Assembly (NCBI GenBank): GCA_029260115.1
Contig: JAJDDW010000016.1
Span: 1-64,000, forward strand
DNA from: Phycisphaerae bacterium
GTDB taxonomy: Bacteria; Planctomycetota; Phycisphaerae; UBA1845
Direction: 5' to 3'
Length of the DNA: 64,000 nt
Shown: positions 27,284-35,525 of the stretch, one piece after another
How the letters are laid out: each line of letters starts with the position of its first letter
How positions within the stretch are numbered: the stretch's first letter is position 1
The notes under the pieces: generated by a model
Databases searched by the model: none
Seen by the model: only the letters and a program-made list of their open reading frames with translations
Told to the model about the DNA's origin: nothing
Position numbers and translations under genes: made by a program

Positions 27284-27609
27284 ATATAACAATCCAATAC
27301 CCCCACTTAGTTCTATGGCTTGGAGCTTCCAATGACACGGGTAAGTTGTTGCTTACCTGTGCCACCCCACATGCTAGCCTTATATCTAGTATGCCCGTGT
27401 GCACCCCTGCCCTGTATCCTCGCGTTCGCGGATTCCGCTTTATCGCGTACGCAGGCCGCTTAGTCCGGCTTAGCTACAAAAACTTCGCCCATTCATTATA
27501 GTCATGTATAGTTCCTGTATGCGAGGGCGAATGACCGATATTATCGCGGTTTTAGCACGTCATACCCATGGCTAATGCGTAGATTGGTTTTGTGGGGGAT
27601 TTATGGGGA
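27284..27609. other. Intergenic region, about 325 bp, with one hairpin repeat
   Basis: It lies between divergent genes and contains the GGGTAAG hairpin repeat at 27334-27365. No further gene is visible. A weakly conserved TATAGT occurs near 27505, with no clear partner box. Confidence 0.4.
27334..27365 (+). repeat. GGGTAAG hairpin repeat, copy 1
   Basis: An imperfect palindrome CACGGGTAAG-TTGTTG-CTTACCTGTG. A reverse-oriented relative lies at 35261-35291 after the second clpP. It is a small REP-like intergenic element. Confidence 0.6.
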
Positions 27610-28389
27610 GTGAATGGCTTGGCTGGTGCGTCATCATCGATGTTTGAACTAACGGGCGTGTCAAAGCGATACGGCGGTCATGCGGCCGTGGATAGCGTCG
27701 ATTTGTGCATTGGGCAGTCGCAGATTGTCGTGCTCATTGGCCCGAGCGGATGCGGTAAGTCTACGTTGTTGCGGCTGATGGTAGGGCTCATCACCGCAGA
27801 TGCGGGTCGTGTGGTGTTTGAACAAGAATCGATTACGACTGACAACGTGCAGGCACTGCGGCATCGCATGGGATACGTCATTCAAGACGGTGGGTTATTT
27901 CCGCATCTTACCGCTAGGCAAAACATCACCCTGCTCGCACGTCATCTTAATTGGAACGACCCGCGCATTAAAGAACGCATAGAGACGCTGGCTGATTTGA
28001 CAAGCTTTCCGTTGGCCGCACTTTCTCGTTATCCGCTCGAAATGTCTGGTGGTCAAAGGCAGCGGGTTAGTTTGATGCGGGCTTTGATGCTCGACCCGGA
28101 CGTGCTTTTGCTGGACGAACCATTGGGGGCGCTCGATCCGATGATTCGTAGCCAATTGCAAAACGATCTACGAAATATATTTCGCAGGCTTGGGAAAACA
28201 GTGGTGATGGTGACACATGACCTAGCCGAAGCCGCTTACTTGGCGGATACGATTGTGCTCTTGCATGAAGGGCGCATTGTTCAACAAGGGGATTTGTCTT
28301 CACTGATCGATTCTCCGGCTAATGATTTCGTGACGCATTTTATAAATGCCCAGCGTGGTTCGTCTATCCTGCAGGGAGGCGCATTGTGA
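27610..28389 (+). CDS. Betaine/choline-type ABC transporter, ATP-binding subunit
   Basis: A 259-residue ATPase of the OpuA/ProV-like quaternary-amine uptake group. Walker A is GPSGCGKST, the signature is EMSGGQRQRV, Walker B is DVLLLDEPLGALDP, and the switch His is in MVTHDLAEA. There is no C-terminal CBS domain, so it lacks the ionic-strength sensor of OpuA. I used GTG 27610, which has GGGGGA about 10 bases upstream; ATG 27640 is also possible and would begin at the usual family start. Its stop overlaps the GTG of the next gene, so both subunits are translated together. Confidence 0.92.
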   Translation: MNGLAGASSSMFELTGVSKRYGGHAAVDSVDLCIGQSQIVVLIGPSGCGKSTLLRLMVGLITADAGRVVFEQESITTDNVQALRHRMGYVIQDGGLFPHLTARQNITLLARHLNWNDPRIKERIETLADLTSFPLAALSRYPLEMSGGQRQRVSLMRALMLDPDVLLLDEPLGALDPMIRSQLQNDLRNIFRRLGKTVVMVTHDLAEAAYLADTIVLLHEGRIVQQGDLSSLIDSPANDFVTHFINAQRGSSILQGGAL

Positions 28390-29942
28390 ACCTGGTGCAA
28401 ACTGCAAGAAAACCTGTCGCTTTGCTCCTAGCTATAACGGTCCTGCTTTGGACATCTGCGGCCAAAGCAGATGTCGTTACTCATCCGATGGTGACGGTCG
28501 GCTCTAAAAAGTTTACGGAGTCTGTGATCCTTGGGGAGATGATATCGCTACTTGCGGAACATGCTGGCGGGCGTGTTACGCATCGTCGAGAGCTTGGCGG
28601 GACGCGGGTGTTGTGGAATGCGTTAATCGATGGCTCGATCGATATGTATCCGGAGTATACCGGGACGCTGCGAGAGGAAATTTTCGTTGGCCAAGCGGTG
28701 GGCGATGAGGATGCGCTGCGGAAGCAGCTAGCCGTGCATGGCGTACGGATGAGTGAGCCTATGGGCTTTAATAATACGTATGCGATTGGCATAAACCCAG
28801 AGCAGGCTAACAAACTGGAAATAAGTACACTGTCGAATTTGCGGGATCATCCCAAACTGCGATTTGGTTTTACTAGCGAATTTATGGATCGCGGCGACGG
28901 TTGGCCTAGTTTGCGCGATGCGTATCGCTTGCCGCAGCAGGATGTGCGGGGGATGGATCATGATCTTTGCTACCGAGCGCTCGCGGCTGGTGGAATTGAT
29001 CTGATGGATATGTATGCTACCGACGCCGAAATTTCGTATTACAACCTTGTTGTACTGCGCGATGATCTGCAACACTTTCCTCGATACGAAGCCGTGTTGC
29101 TATATCGTGAAGAATTAGCTGATCGTGCCCCAGCGGTGCTTGAGCAAGTGCTCGTGCTAGGTGGAAGTATCGACGAACGTAGTATGACGGCTATTAACGC
29201 GCGTGTGAAACTCGATGGCGTGCCTGAGACGTTGGCCGCAGCGGATTTTCTAAGGAAAAAATTCGGCGTTGATGTGAAAGTTGATGTCGAAAGCATCGGT
29301 GCAAGGCTGTGGCGCACGACGTGTGAGCATTTATTTCTGGTGCTGGTCTCGCTGAGTGCGTCGATTTTGGTGGGGATTCCGTTAGGCGTGATAGCCAGTA
29401 AAAAGCCCAGACTGGGGCAGATGGTGTTGGGTGTGGTTGGGGTGGTGCAGACGATTCCCGCATTGGCGCTGTTGGTTCTATTGATGACGCTGCTTCGGCC
29501 TTTGTCGGTGGTGGGGGTGGAGAGCATCGGCGCCCATCCTGCGATAGCGGCCTTGTTTTTATATAGCCTGCTGCCGATTGTTCGCAATACATACACCGGG
29601 CTAATGGGGATACCGTTGCCGTTGCGTGAGTCTGCGATGGCCTTGGGCTTGTCCGGGAAAGCCCAGTTGTTGCGGGTGGAGTTGCCGCTTGCGCTACCGA
29701 CCTTACTGGCTGGCGTGAAGACTGCGGCTGTGCTTAACATTGGTTTCGCTACACTGGGCGCATTGATAGGCGCAGGCGGCTATGGTCAGCCAATTCTGAC
29801 AGGCATTCGGTTAGACAACATTTCGTTGATCCTGCAAGGCGCATTACCCGCAGCAGGGTTAGCTATTCTAGCCCAAGGATTGTTTGAACTATTCGAGCGA
29901 ACGGTAGTGTCACGTGGGTTGCGCTTGCGGGTTAGGGAATAA
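28386..29942 (+). CDS. Fused substrate-binding protein and permease of betaine-type ABC transporter
   Basis: A 518-residue fusion. A signal-like hydrophobic segment (about 10-28) is followed by an OpuAC/OsmF-type binding domain (about 35-295: VGSKKFTESVILGEM, DMYPEYTGTL and GFNNTYAIGI). A binding-protein-dependent permease domain with about five helices follows (about 305-515), with the EAA-like loop ESAMALGLSGKAQLLRVELPLALPTLLAG. The likely cargo is glycine betaine, choline or a related trimethylammonium compound such as ergothioneine; the sequence alone does not decide. The binding domain precedes the permease here, opposite to the permease-first fusions such as EgtU. With the overlapping ATPase gene it makes a complete importer. 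Confidence 0.9.
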   Translation: MNLVQTARKPVALLLAITVLLWTSAAKADVVTHPMVTVGSKKFTESVILGEMISLLAEHAGGRVTHRRELGGTRVLWNALIDGSIDMYPEYTGTLREEIFVGQAVGDEDALRKQLAVHGVRMSEPMGFNNTYAIGINPEQANKLEISTLSNLRDHPKLRFGFTSEFMDRGDGWPSLRDAYRLPQQDVRGMDHDLCYRALAAGGIDLMDMYATDAEISYYNLVVLRDDLQHFPRYEAVLLYREELADRAPAVLEQVLVLGGSIDERSMTAINARVKLDGVPETLAAADFLRKKFGVDVKVDVESIGARLWRTTCEHLFLVLVSLSASILVGIPLGVIASKKPRLGQMVLGVVGVVQTIPALALLVLLMTLLRPLSVVGVESIGAHPAIAALFLYSLLPIVRNTYTGLMGIPLPLRESAMALGLSGKAQLLRVELPLALPTLLAGVKTAAVLNIGFATLGALIGAGGYGQPILTGIRLDNISLILQGALPAAGLAILAQGLFELFERTVVSRGLRLRVRE

Positions 29943-30141
29943 ATCGTAGGGCACGGTCGTTCTTTAGTCTACTTGAGCCTGCCCCGAAACTATTTATTAA
30001 GAGATCAGCTCGATGTTCTTATATTCGTTTTCTGCGGTAATATTGAACTCGTTAAACATGAATTCCTTACGACAACAGCTTTTGGGATAGCTTCTACATT
30101 TTTTATCGATGAGACAATCCGTCACGTTCCAATTCGCGGGT

Positions 30142-30417
30142 TCATATCGTTTCGCCGCATTCCGGACATCGTGGTTGGGTAATGCCCTTGAGAATATGCT
30201 TACATTTTCTGCATCGTGTTTCATCGTCACCCTTCGCTGCGCAAAGTGTTACTAAAACCCAGCCCAGACAACTACACGCGGTTAAGGCGATGGGAATCGC
30301 CTGTACTAGATATCTTTTTGCAGGGTAGAATTTATCTATATTGTATACTGAGAATACCCACGCAATCAGAGACAGCAAACTCAACAAGATTGTGACGGCA
30401 CCGTTAATTTTTTGCAT
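30142..30417 (-). CDS. Small membrane protein with C-terminal zinc ribbon
   Basis: A 91-residue protein with two predicted membrane helices (about 7-25 and 42-60) and a C-terminal CRKCKHILKG-RCPECG motif. That CxxC...RCPECG ribbon is frequent at the ends or starts of small planctomycete membrane proteins. ATG 30417 gives this form; ATG 30474 would add 19 residues, and neither has a strong ribosome site. The function is unknown. The region is AT-richer than its neighbours and is followed upstream by two inverted copies of a dispersed repeat. Confidence 0.65.
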   Translation of the reverse strand: MQKINGAVTILLSLLSLIAWVFSVYNIDKFYPAKRYLVQAIPIALTACSCLGWVLVTLCAAKGDDETRCRKCKHILKGITQPRCPECGETI

Positions 30418-30480
30418 GAGAACCGCAGCTTTCAGGTATATGCAATATCGCGAAAAATCTATTGGAGAAAACATCGTAGG

Positions 30481-30522
30481 CGGGGTGGCTCACCTCGTTT
30501 CGAGATGGGGGAGTCGATGATC
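30481..30522 (+). repeat. GGGTGGC...GGGGGAGTCGATG repeat, copy 1
   Basis: This copy has the shared left end GGGTGGCTCACCTC, a shortened centre, and the shared right end GATGGGGGAGTCGATGATC. Related copies lie at 30623-30668, 45479-45526 and 58081-58126. Confidence 0.7.
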
Positions 30523-30622
30523 GTATGTAAAATGAAGTATCAAACCATTGCTCAGCTTTTACCGTCATTCCCTTAGTATTTCCGAGTAATTTCGCTATGT
30601 CGAGAACATGCACTACGCAATT

Positions 30623-30668
30623 CATCGATTTCCCCAGGTCCAAAATGAAGAACCCGGGCCACTCGCCC
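30623..30668 (-). repeat. GGGTGGC...GGGGGAGTCGATG repeat, copy 2 (inverted)
   Basis: The same element in reverse orientation, reading ATCGATTTCCCCAGGTCC from the + strand and ending CCCGGGCCACTCGCCC. With copy 1 it brackets 100 bases without a gene. Confidence 0.65.
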
Positions 30669-30701
30669 TAATTACATAGTACTACCAACATGACAGCGAG
30701 A

Positions 30702-31751
30702 TTACGCCACCGTAATCGATTTATCCAAATACACATCCTGAATCGTGTTGAGCAGTTTTATTCCCTCGGCCATCGGTCGTTGGAACGCTTTGCGGCCAGA
30801 GATAAGGCCTGTGCCGCCGGCTCGTTTGTTGACGACGGCTGTGCGGGCTGCGTCTTGGAAATCGTTTTTACCTGATGCGCCGCCGGAGTTAATCAGGCCC
30901 ATGCGGCCCATGTAGCAACCGGCAATTTGATAGCGGTTGAGGTCGATAGGATGATCGCTAGTCAAATTGTCGTAAACGGCTTTGTTGGTCTTGCCGAAGT
31001 TGATAGCCGTAAATCCGCCATTATTTTCCGCTAGCTTTTGTTTGATGATGTCAGCTTGGATGGTCACGCCGAGGTGGTTGGCTTGGTTGGTCAAGTCGGA
31101 AGCGGCGTGATAATCTGTGCCGTCCTTCTTGAATCCGTTGTTTCTTAAGTAGCACCAAAGCACGGTTGCTAGGCCCATCTCGTGAGCGGCTTGGAAGGCT
31201 TCGCTGACTTCAATAATCTGACGATTGGATTCTTCCGAACCAAAATAAATCGTAGCACCAACTGCGACCGCTCCCATATCTGCGGCCTGTTCTACAGAGG
31301 CGAACATAACTTGATCATATTTGTTGGGATAGGTGAGTAGTTCGTTGTGGTTGATTTTTACCAAGAACGGAATCTTATGGGCATATTTACGGGCCACTGA
31401 GCCGAGAACGCCCAACGTGGAAGCGACCGCGTTGCAGCCGCCTTCGATAGCGAGTTGGACGATATTTTCGGGATCGAAATAAATCGGATTCGGCGCGAAT
31501 GACGCACCGGCTGTGTGTTCGACGCCTTGGTCTACAGGAAGAATCGAGACGAAACCTGTGCCGCCGAGTCGGCCATGATTGAAAATCGTTTGTAGAGACC
31601 GGAGGACCGGCGTGGGTCGGTCCGTACTGGCGTATACGCGATCAACGAAATCTGGACCTGGAAGGTGCAGCATCCGCTTGTCAATAGTCTTACAGGTATG
31701 GCCTAGTAGATAATCCGCTTGGTCGCCGAGGAGGTCTTTAATAGCGTTCAT
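30702..31751 (-). CDS. fbaB: Class I fructose-bisphosphate aldolase (DhnA/FbaB type)
   Basis: A 349-residue enzyme that cleaves fructose 1,6-bisphosphate. It belongs to the bacterial/archaeal DeoC/DhnA class I group: the stretches [50 protein letters not shown] and GGASGKNDF are typical, the last being the phosphate-binding end of the barrel. Class I enzymes form a Schiff base and do not need metal. The start has GGGAG about 10 bases upstream. It is divergent from trigger factor with about 300 bases between. Confidence 0.93.
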   Translation of the reverse strand: MNAIKDLLGDQADYLLGHTCKTIDKRMLHLPGPDFVDRVYASTDRPTPVLRSLQTIFNHGRLGGTGFVSILPVDQGVEHTAGASFAPNPIYFDPENIVQLAIEGGCNAVASTLGVLGSVARKYAHKIPFLVKINHNELLTYPNKYDQVMFASVEQAADMGAVAVGATIYFGSEESNRQIIEVSEAFQAAHEMGLATVLWCYLRNNGFKKDGTDYHAASDLTNQANHLGVTIQADIIKQKLAENNGGFTAINFGKTNKAVYDNLTSDHPIDLNRYQIAGCYMGRMGLINSGGASGKNDFQDAARTAVVNKRAGGTGLISGRKAFQRPMAEGIKLLNTIQDVYLDKSITVA

Positions 31752-32059
31752 GGTAGTGAAACTCCCGAAAATGTTGGCCTAAACAAGGCACGCCATGACG
31801 GCATAGATATAGCCGTGTCCCAGTCCTGAAAACGCGATAATCATGGTAATGTCTATGGTGTGGCAGGCAAGAGGGAATATTCGAAAAACGCACGGAAATC
31901 GTCGGGCTGGAATCTAGCGAAATCATGGTTGTTGTCTTGTTTGCGTGGGGGGCGATTATTGCCTCGATGGCGCGGGTCGTGTAAGTTAGGGTTGATTACG
32001 GTTGCGTCGGTGATGGATCGACTAGCCGTAGTTTTGAATTTGCAGCAAGGAGCAGCTTG
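31752..32059. other. Divergent intergenic region, 308 bp
   Basis: It separates the aldolase (-) and trigger factor (+) genes. I see no gene and no strong promoter or RNA structure. A long minus-strand frame reaching into it is only the shadow of the trigger factor gene. Confidence 0.35.
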
Positions 32060-33730
32060 ATGACTGAAAGTGGTTCGCACATAGGGCAAGATGACACCTA
32101 CGTCGATGAGGAATTGTCGAAGTCTGAACATGAGAAAATCATGGAGAAGCTCAAGGAGTCGATTACCGTCGAAAAGAAGGAAATCGGGTCGTTGCGCATC
32201 AAAATGACCGTCACTGTCCCGCGCGAGACCATCGATGAGCGTATGGGGGAGCAGTACGCCGAGCTTAAACGCGATGCTACAGTGCCTGGCTTTCGTAAGG
32301 GCCATGCGCCGATTCAGCTTGTTGAAAAGCGCTTCGCTACTGATGTGGGCAGCCAACTCAAACGCGAATTGATTAGCTCGGGTTATTTAGCCGCCGTTGA
32401 GAAAGAAGAAATTAATGCCCTGGGTGATCCATTGTTTTGGGTGCCTGTGAATGAAGATCAGGAGGGCGAGGATAAGCAGACCAAGTCTGTTGCGACGGAG
32501 AAGCTACTGCCGATCGATATGGCATTGGAGTCTCTGGAGTTTCCGGCAGAAGGGGCGCTAACCTTTGCCTGCGAAATTGAACTCAAGCCTGAGTTTGAAT
32601 TACCCAAACTTGACAAAATAGCCGTCAATCGGGTTAAGCTAGCAGTCGCTGATAGTGACGTTGACGCAGAGATGAAGCGGATGCGCATGATGCGTGGTAC
32701 GTTCAACCCAGTTGAGAATGGTAAGGTTGAGCTAGACGATATGTTGTACGTCGACTTCAAGATGATTGTAGACGGCAACATAGTTGAGTCTGCGGAGAAT
32801 TTCGACGTTGCGGCCCGCGATATGAACATCAAGGGTGTGCAGTTGGATGGCTTCGGTAAAGTTGTCGAAGGTAAGAAGCTAGGCGATACGGTCACGGTTG
32901 AGGGTGTTGTGCCTGACGACCATGTGAAGATCGATATTCGCGAGAAGAAGGCCAAGTTTGAGCTGACCATTAACGAAATTAAACGGCTGGAAGTACCGCC
33001 GTTCGACAAGTCTTTCCTCGAATCAATTGGCTTTGAAAGCGAAGCAGAGCTGAAGGACTTGGTCCGCAGTCGAATGGATTCAGAGCTTAGTGGCCGCAGT
33101 CGTAGTCTGATGCATGAGCAGGTGGGCGATTATCTGCTAGAGAATACAAAGGTAGATGTGCCGGAAGGTCTGTCACAGCGGCAGGTGGAACGGTCACTGT
33201 CGCGCCGGCGCGTTCAACTGCTCCAGTCCGGTATGCCTGAGGCAGAGATTGATAAGTCGATGGACGAAATGCGGGTGGCTGCTCAAGACCAGGTGATCCG
33301 CGATCTTAAGTTGTTCTTCATATTGGAAAAAATCGCAGAAGATCGTGATATTACGGTGCCTGAGGACCGCATCAACGGGGCGATTGCTCAGATGGCCATC
33401 CGCTCTAATAAGCGATTTGACCGTATTCGCGACGAATTGAGCAAGGGCGACGGTATGACGATGTTGTACCTACAGATTCGCGATGAGATGATACTTGATC
33501 TTCTGATCGAAGATGCGGACATATCAGACGTAGACAACGATAAGGAAAGTCCGAAAAAGAAGGCGGCCTCCAAGGCAAAAGCCAAGACTAAGGATAAAGC
33601 CCCGGCGAAGGAAAAACCAGCAGCCAAGGCAGCGGCTAAGAAAACGGCTACTTCAACCGCGAAAAAGAAAACGCCGGAGAAAAAAACGCCTGCCAAGAAG
33701 GCCGTGAAGAAGAAAAAGAAGACCTCCTAA
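32060..33730 (+). CDS. tig: Trigger factor with Lys/Ala/Pro-rich histone-like tail
   Basis: A ribosome-associated chaperone of 556 residues. ATG 32060 has AAGGAG 7 bases upstream. After about 30 acidic residues comes the ribosome-binding domain with the signature PGFRKGHAP (about 79-87). A PPIase-like domain (about 225-300: DMLYVDFKM, LDGFGKVVEGKKLGDTV) is divergent but keeps the fold pattern. The helical C-terminal arms follow (about 310-490). The last 60 residues are almost only Lys, Ala, Pro, Thr and Ser, with PAKK/AAKK repeats like histone H1 or bacterial histone-like tails; ordinary trigger factors stop before this. The tail could bind RNA or the ribosome. The two clpP genes that follow are the classic tig neighbourhood. 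Confidence 0.95.
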   Translation: MTESGSHIGQDDTYVDEELSKSEHEKIMEKLKESITVEKKEIGSLRIKMTVTVPRETIDERMGEQYAELKRDATVPGFRKGHAPIQLVEKRFATDVGSQLKRELISSGYLAAVEKEEINALGDPLFWVPVNEDQEGEDKQTKSVATEKLLPIDMALESLEFPAEGALTFACEIELKPEFELPKLDKIAVNRVKLAVADSDVDAEMKRMRMMRGTFNPVENGKVELDDMLYVDFKMIVDGNIVESAENFDVAARDMNIKGVQLDGFGKVVEGKKLGDTVTVEGVVPDDHVKIDIREKKAKFELTINEIKRLEVPPFDKSFLESIGFESEAELKDLVRSRMDSELSGRSRSLMHEQVGDYLLENTKVDVPEGLSQRQVERSLSRRRVQLLQSGMPEAEIDKSMDEMRVAAQDQVIRDLKLFFILEKIAEDRDITVPEDRINGAIAQMAIRSNKRFDRIRDELSKGDGMTMLYLQIRDEMILDLLIEDADISDVDNDKESPKKKAASKAKAKTKDKAPAKEKPAAKAAAKKTATSTAKKKTPEKKTPAKKAVKKKKKTS

Positions 33731-33881
33731 AACAAGCGACCTTTTGAGGCAAATATGCCGACAATAAGAGTAGAGACCGATGTCGCGGTTGTCTGATGAT
33801 GTTACAAGGCGGCAGCGGATGTCGGTTACTAGAAATTGTAAAGCGATAAAAGTGATGACCCACCCTAACGAGGTTCGACCT

Positions 33882-34508
33882 ATGCATGATGCTTATGGGC
33901 CTGTGCCAGTGATGAACCAGATGCCGGCTTATCAGCGCACACGTGAAATGTCTTTGACGGACATGCTGCTTGAAAACAGGATAATTTTCTTGTCTGGTCC
34001 GATTGGCGAACGGTCGGCCAGCCTGGTGATTCAACAGTTACTATATCTGCAATCGATTCGCCGAACGCAGGATGTGAATCTGTACATCAACTCGCCTGGC
34101 GGGTTGGTGGATCAGACATTGGCGATTTATGATACCATGAACTTTATGGGATGCGAGGTTGCGACCTATTGCATCGGTCAAGCTGCCAGCGGCGCAGCTA
34201 TCATTCTGATGGCTGGGGCGAAGGGTAAGCGATATATTCTGCCCAATGCCAAAGTGATGATGCATCAGCCTTATGGTGGTATTACTGGCCAGGCTGAAGA
34301 TATTCGCATCCAAGCTGAGGAAGTGCTTCGTGATAAGAAACGACTGAATACCATTATCGCGAGTTGCACTGGGAAGTCGTATGAGCAAGTATCGGACGAG
34401 ACCGAGCGAGATCGATACCTCGATGCCCAAGAGGCGGTCGATTACGGTATCGTTGATGAAATTTTGGTCGAGCCTGCGGACGAAAAAGACAAAGCTAAGA
34501 AGAAGTAG
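33882..34508 (+). CDS. clpP: ATP-dependent Clp protease proteolytic subunit, copy 1
   Basis: A serine protease that forms the ClpP barrel with ClpX or ClpA ATPases. Ser in IGQAASGA, His in MMHQPYGG and Asp in ERDRYLDA complete the catalytic triad. ATG 33882 follows CGAGG by about 9 bases and gives 208 residues, near the usual length; in-frame ATGs at 33780, 33819 and 33855 would add up to 34 residues. The centre has ASGAA instead of the common ASMGA after the catalytic Ser. The C-terminus is a charged Lys/Asp tail. It is encoded 105 bases before a second clpP, so hetero-oligomers are possible. Confidence 0.94.
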   Translation: MHDAYGPVPVMNQMPAYQRTREMSLTDMLLENRIIFLSGPIGERSASLVIQQLLYLQSIRRTQDVNLYINSPGGLVDQTLAIYDTMNFMGCEVATYCIGQAASGAAIILMAGAKGKRYILPNAKVMMHQPYGGITGQAEDIRIQAEEVLRDKKRLNTIIASCTGKSYEQVSDETERDRYLDAQEAVDYGIVDEILVEPADEKDKAKKK

Positions 34509-34536
34509 ATCGGCTGCGGGCGGGAGTGCCTGCAAG

Positions 34537-34558
34537 ACACACTAAGGTGTTTTTTTGT
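34537..34558 (+). terminator. Possible weak terminator between clpP genes
   Basis: A short CACAC/GTGT stem is followed by seven T residues. The stem is only four or five pairs, so partial attenuation rather than full termination is the most it suggests. Confidence 0.25.
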
Positions 34559-34613
34559 GTTAGCCACGATCGGTATCTATCTGATAGAATTTTCTTTAGA
34601 GGGAATGTGATCC

Positions 34614-35228
34614 ATGTCAGTTGTGAATCAGCGTGTGCCCTTCGTGATTGAGAGTACCGGCCGAGGCGAGCGAGAGATGGATATCTTCTCGCGTTTGCTG
34701 AAGGACCGAATCATTTTTCTATCCGGCGGTGTGAATGATGACGTAGCTAACGTTATTGTTGCGCAGTTGCTATTTTTATCCAACGAAGACCCCAAGGCCG
34801 ACGTGAATTTGTACGTCAACAGCCCTGGCGGTTCGGTATCCGCTGGGCTTGCTATCTACGATACGATGCAATACCTGCGATGCGACGTCGCTACTTATAA
34901 CGTAGGACTATCTGCTAGTATGGGGGCGATCATCCTCTGTGGCGGCGCGAAGGGTAAACGTTATCTACTGCCCAACAGCCGAACACTTCTTCACCAGCCG
35001 CTTATTGGTGGCGTGATGGAAGGTTCAGCTACTGATCTATGCATCGAAGCTGAGGAGATCATTCGGTTGCGAAAAGTGCTCTACGAAATTATCTCTTCGC
35101 GTTCTGGTAAAGATATGGCTACGGTTGAAAAGGATTGCGACCGCAACAAGTGGCTCGACGCCAAAGAAGCGATTGAATACGGTTTGGCCGACCAAATTCT
35201 AGAACGCATGCCCACGCCAGCGAATTAA
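34614..35228 (+). CDS. clpP: ATP-dependent Clp protease proteolytic subunit, copy 2
   Basis: A 204-residue ClpP with Ser in VGLSASMGA, His in LLHQPLIGG and Asp in KDCDRNKWLDA, so the triad is intact. The start follows AGAGGGA by 9 bases. It is clearly divergent from copy 1, with different N-termini and a different loop near the catalytic Ser, rather than a recent duplicate. This matches bacteria that assemble mixed ClpP1P2 rings. ClpX, which often follows, is absent: a hairpin repeat and then the minus-strand trpG/pabA gene come next. Confidence 0.95.
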   Translation: MSVVNQRVPFVIESTGRGEREMDIFSRLLKDRIIFLSGGVNDDVANVIVAQLLFLSNEDPKADVNLYVNSPGGSVSAGLAIYDTMQYLRCDVATYNVGLSASMGAIILCGGAKGKRYLLPNSRTLLHQPLIGGVMEGSATDLCIEAEEIIRLRKVLYEIISSRSGKDMATVEKDCDRNKWLDAKEAIEYGLADQILERMPTPAN

Positions 35229-35260
35229 TTTTCGAGCGAGTACTCCCCTATTGTCTTGGG

Positions 35261-35291
35261 CGGCATGGGTAAGCAACAGCTTACCCGTGTG
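35261..35291 (-). repeat. GGGTAAG hairpin repeat, copy 2
   Basis: GGGTAAGC-AACA-GCTTACCC is a perfect 8-pair stem (35265-35284) flanked by sequence shared with 27334-27365. It lies 33 bases after clpP and might double as an mRNA 3' end, though there is no T run. Confidence 0.6.
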
Positions 35292-35367
35292 ACTGGATGA
35301 TCGTAAGACACAGTCAAGCTTTCGCTAGAGACCTTTCAGCAATTAACTTTTTCTATGCAACTGTGAA

Positions 35368-35445
35368 GTCATTCCCGCGCAGGCGGGAATCCAGTTTTTG
35401 AGCGCCAATGGCATCGCTCTGAATTATCGCCTGCGCGGTAATGAC
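35368..35445. repeat. MITE-like palindrome GTCATTCCCGCGCAGGCGGGAAT, copy 1
   Basis: A 78-bp element whose ends are inverted repeats: it starts GTCATTCCCGCGCAGGC and ends GCCTGCGCGGTAATGAC. A relative is at 43681-43761. Similar GTCATTCCCGC palindromes occur widely in bacterial genomes. Confidence 0.7.
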
Positions 35446-35498
35446 GGAAATCTTTTACGGTGATGCAGGAAATTATGGCGGTAGACTGCGTGCGCAAC

Positions 35499-35525
35499 TC
35501 CGCGCAGGCTAAAGTCCGCGGCTCG
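35499..35525. repeat. CCGCGCAGGCTAAAGTCCGCGGCTC repeat, copy 1
   Basis: A short palindromic element overlapping the 3' end of trpG/pabA. Related copies lie at 58193-58219 and 63936-63963. Confidence 0.6.

Noticed and set aside
29039-29740. Minus-strand frame of 233 codons
   Set aside because: It lies entirely inside the transporter fusion gene, which has clear family motifs.
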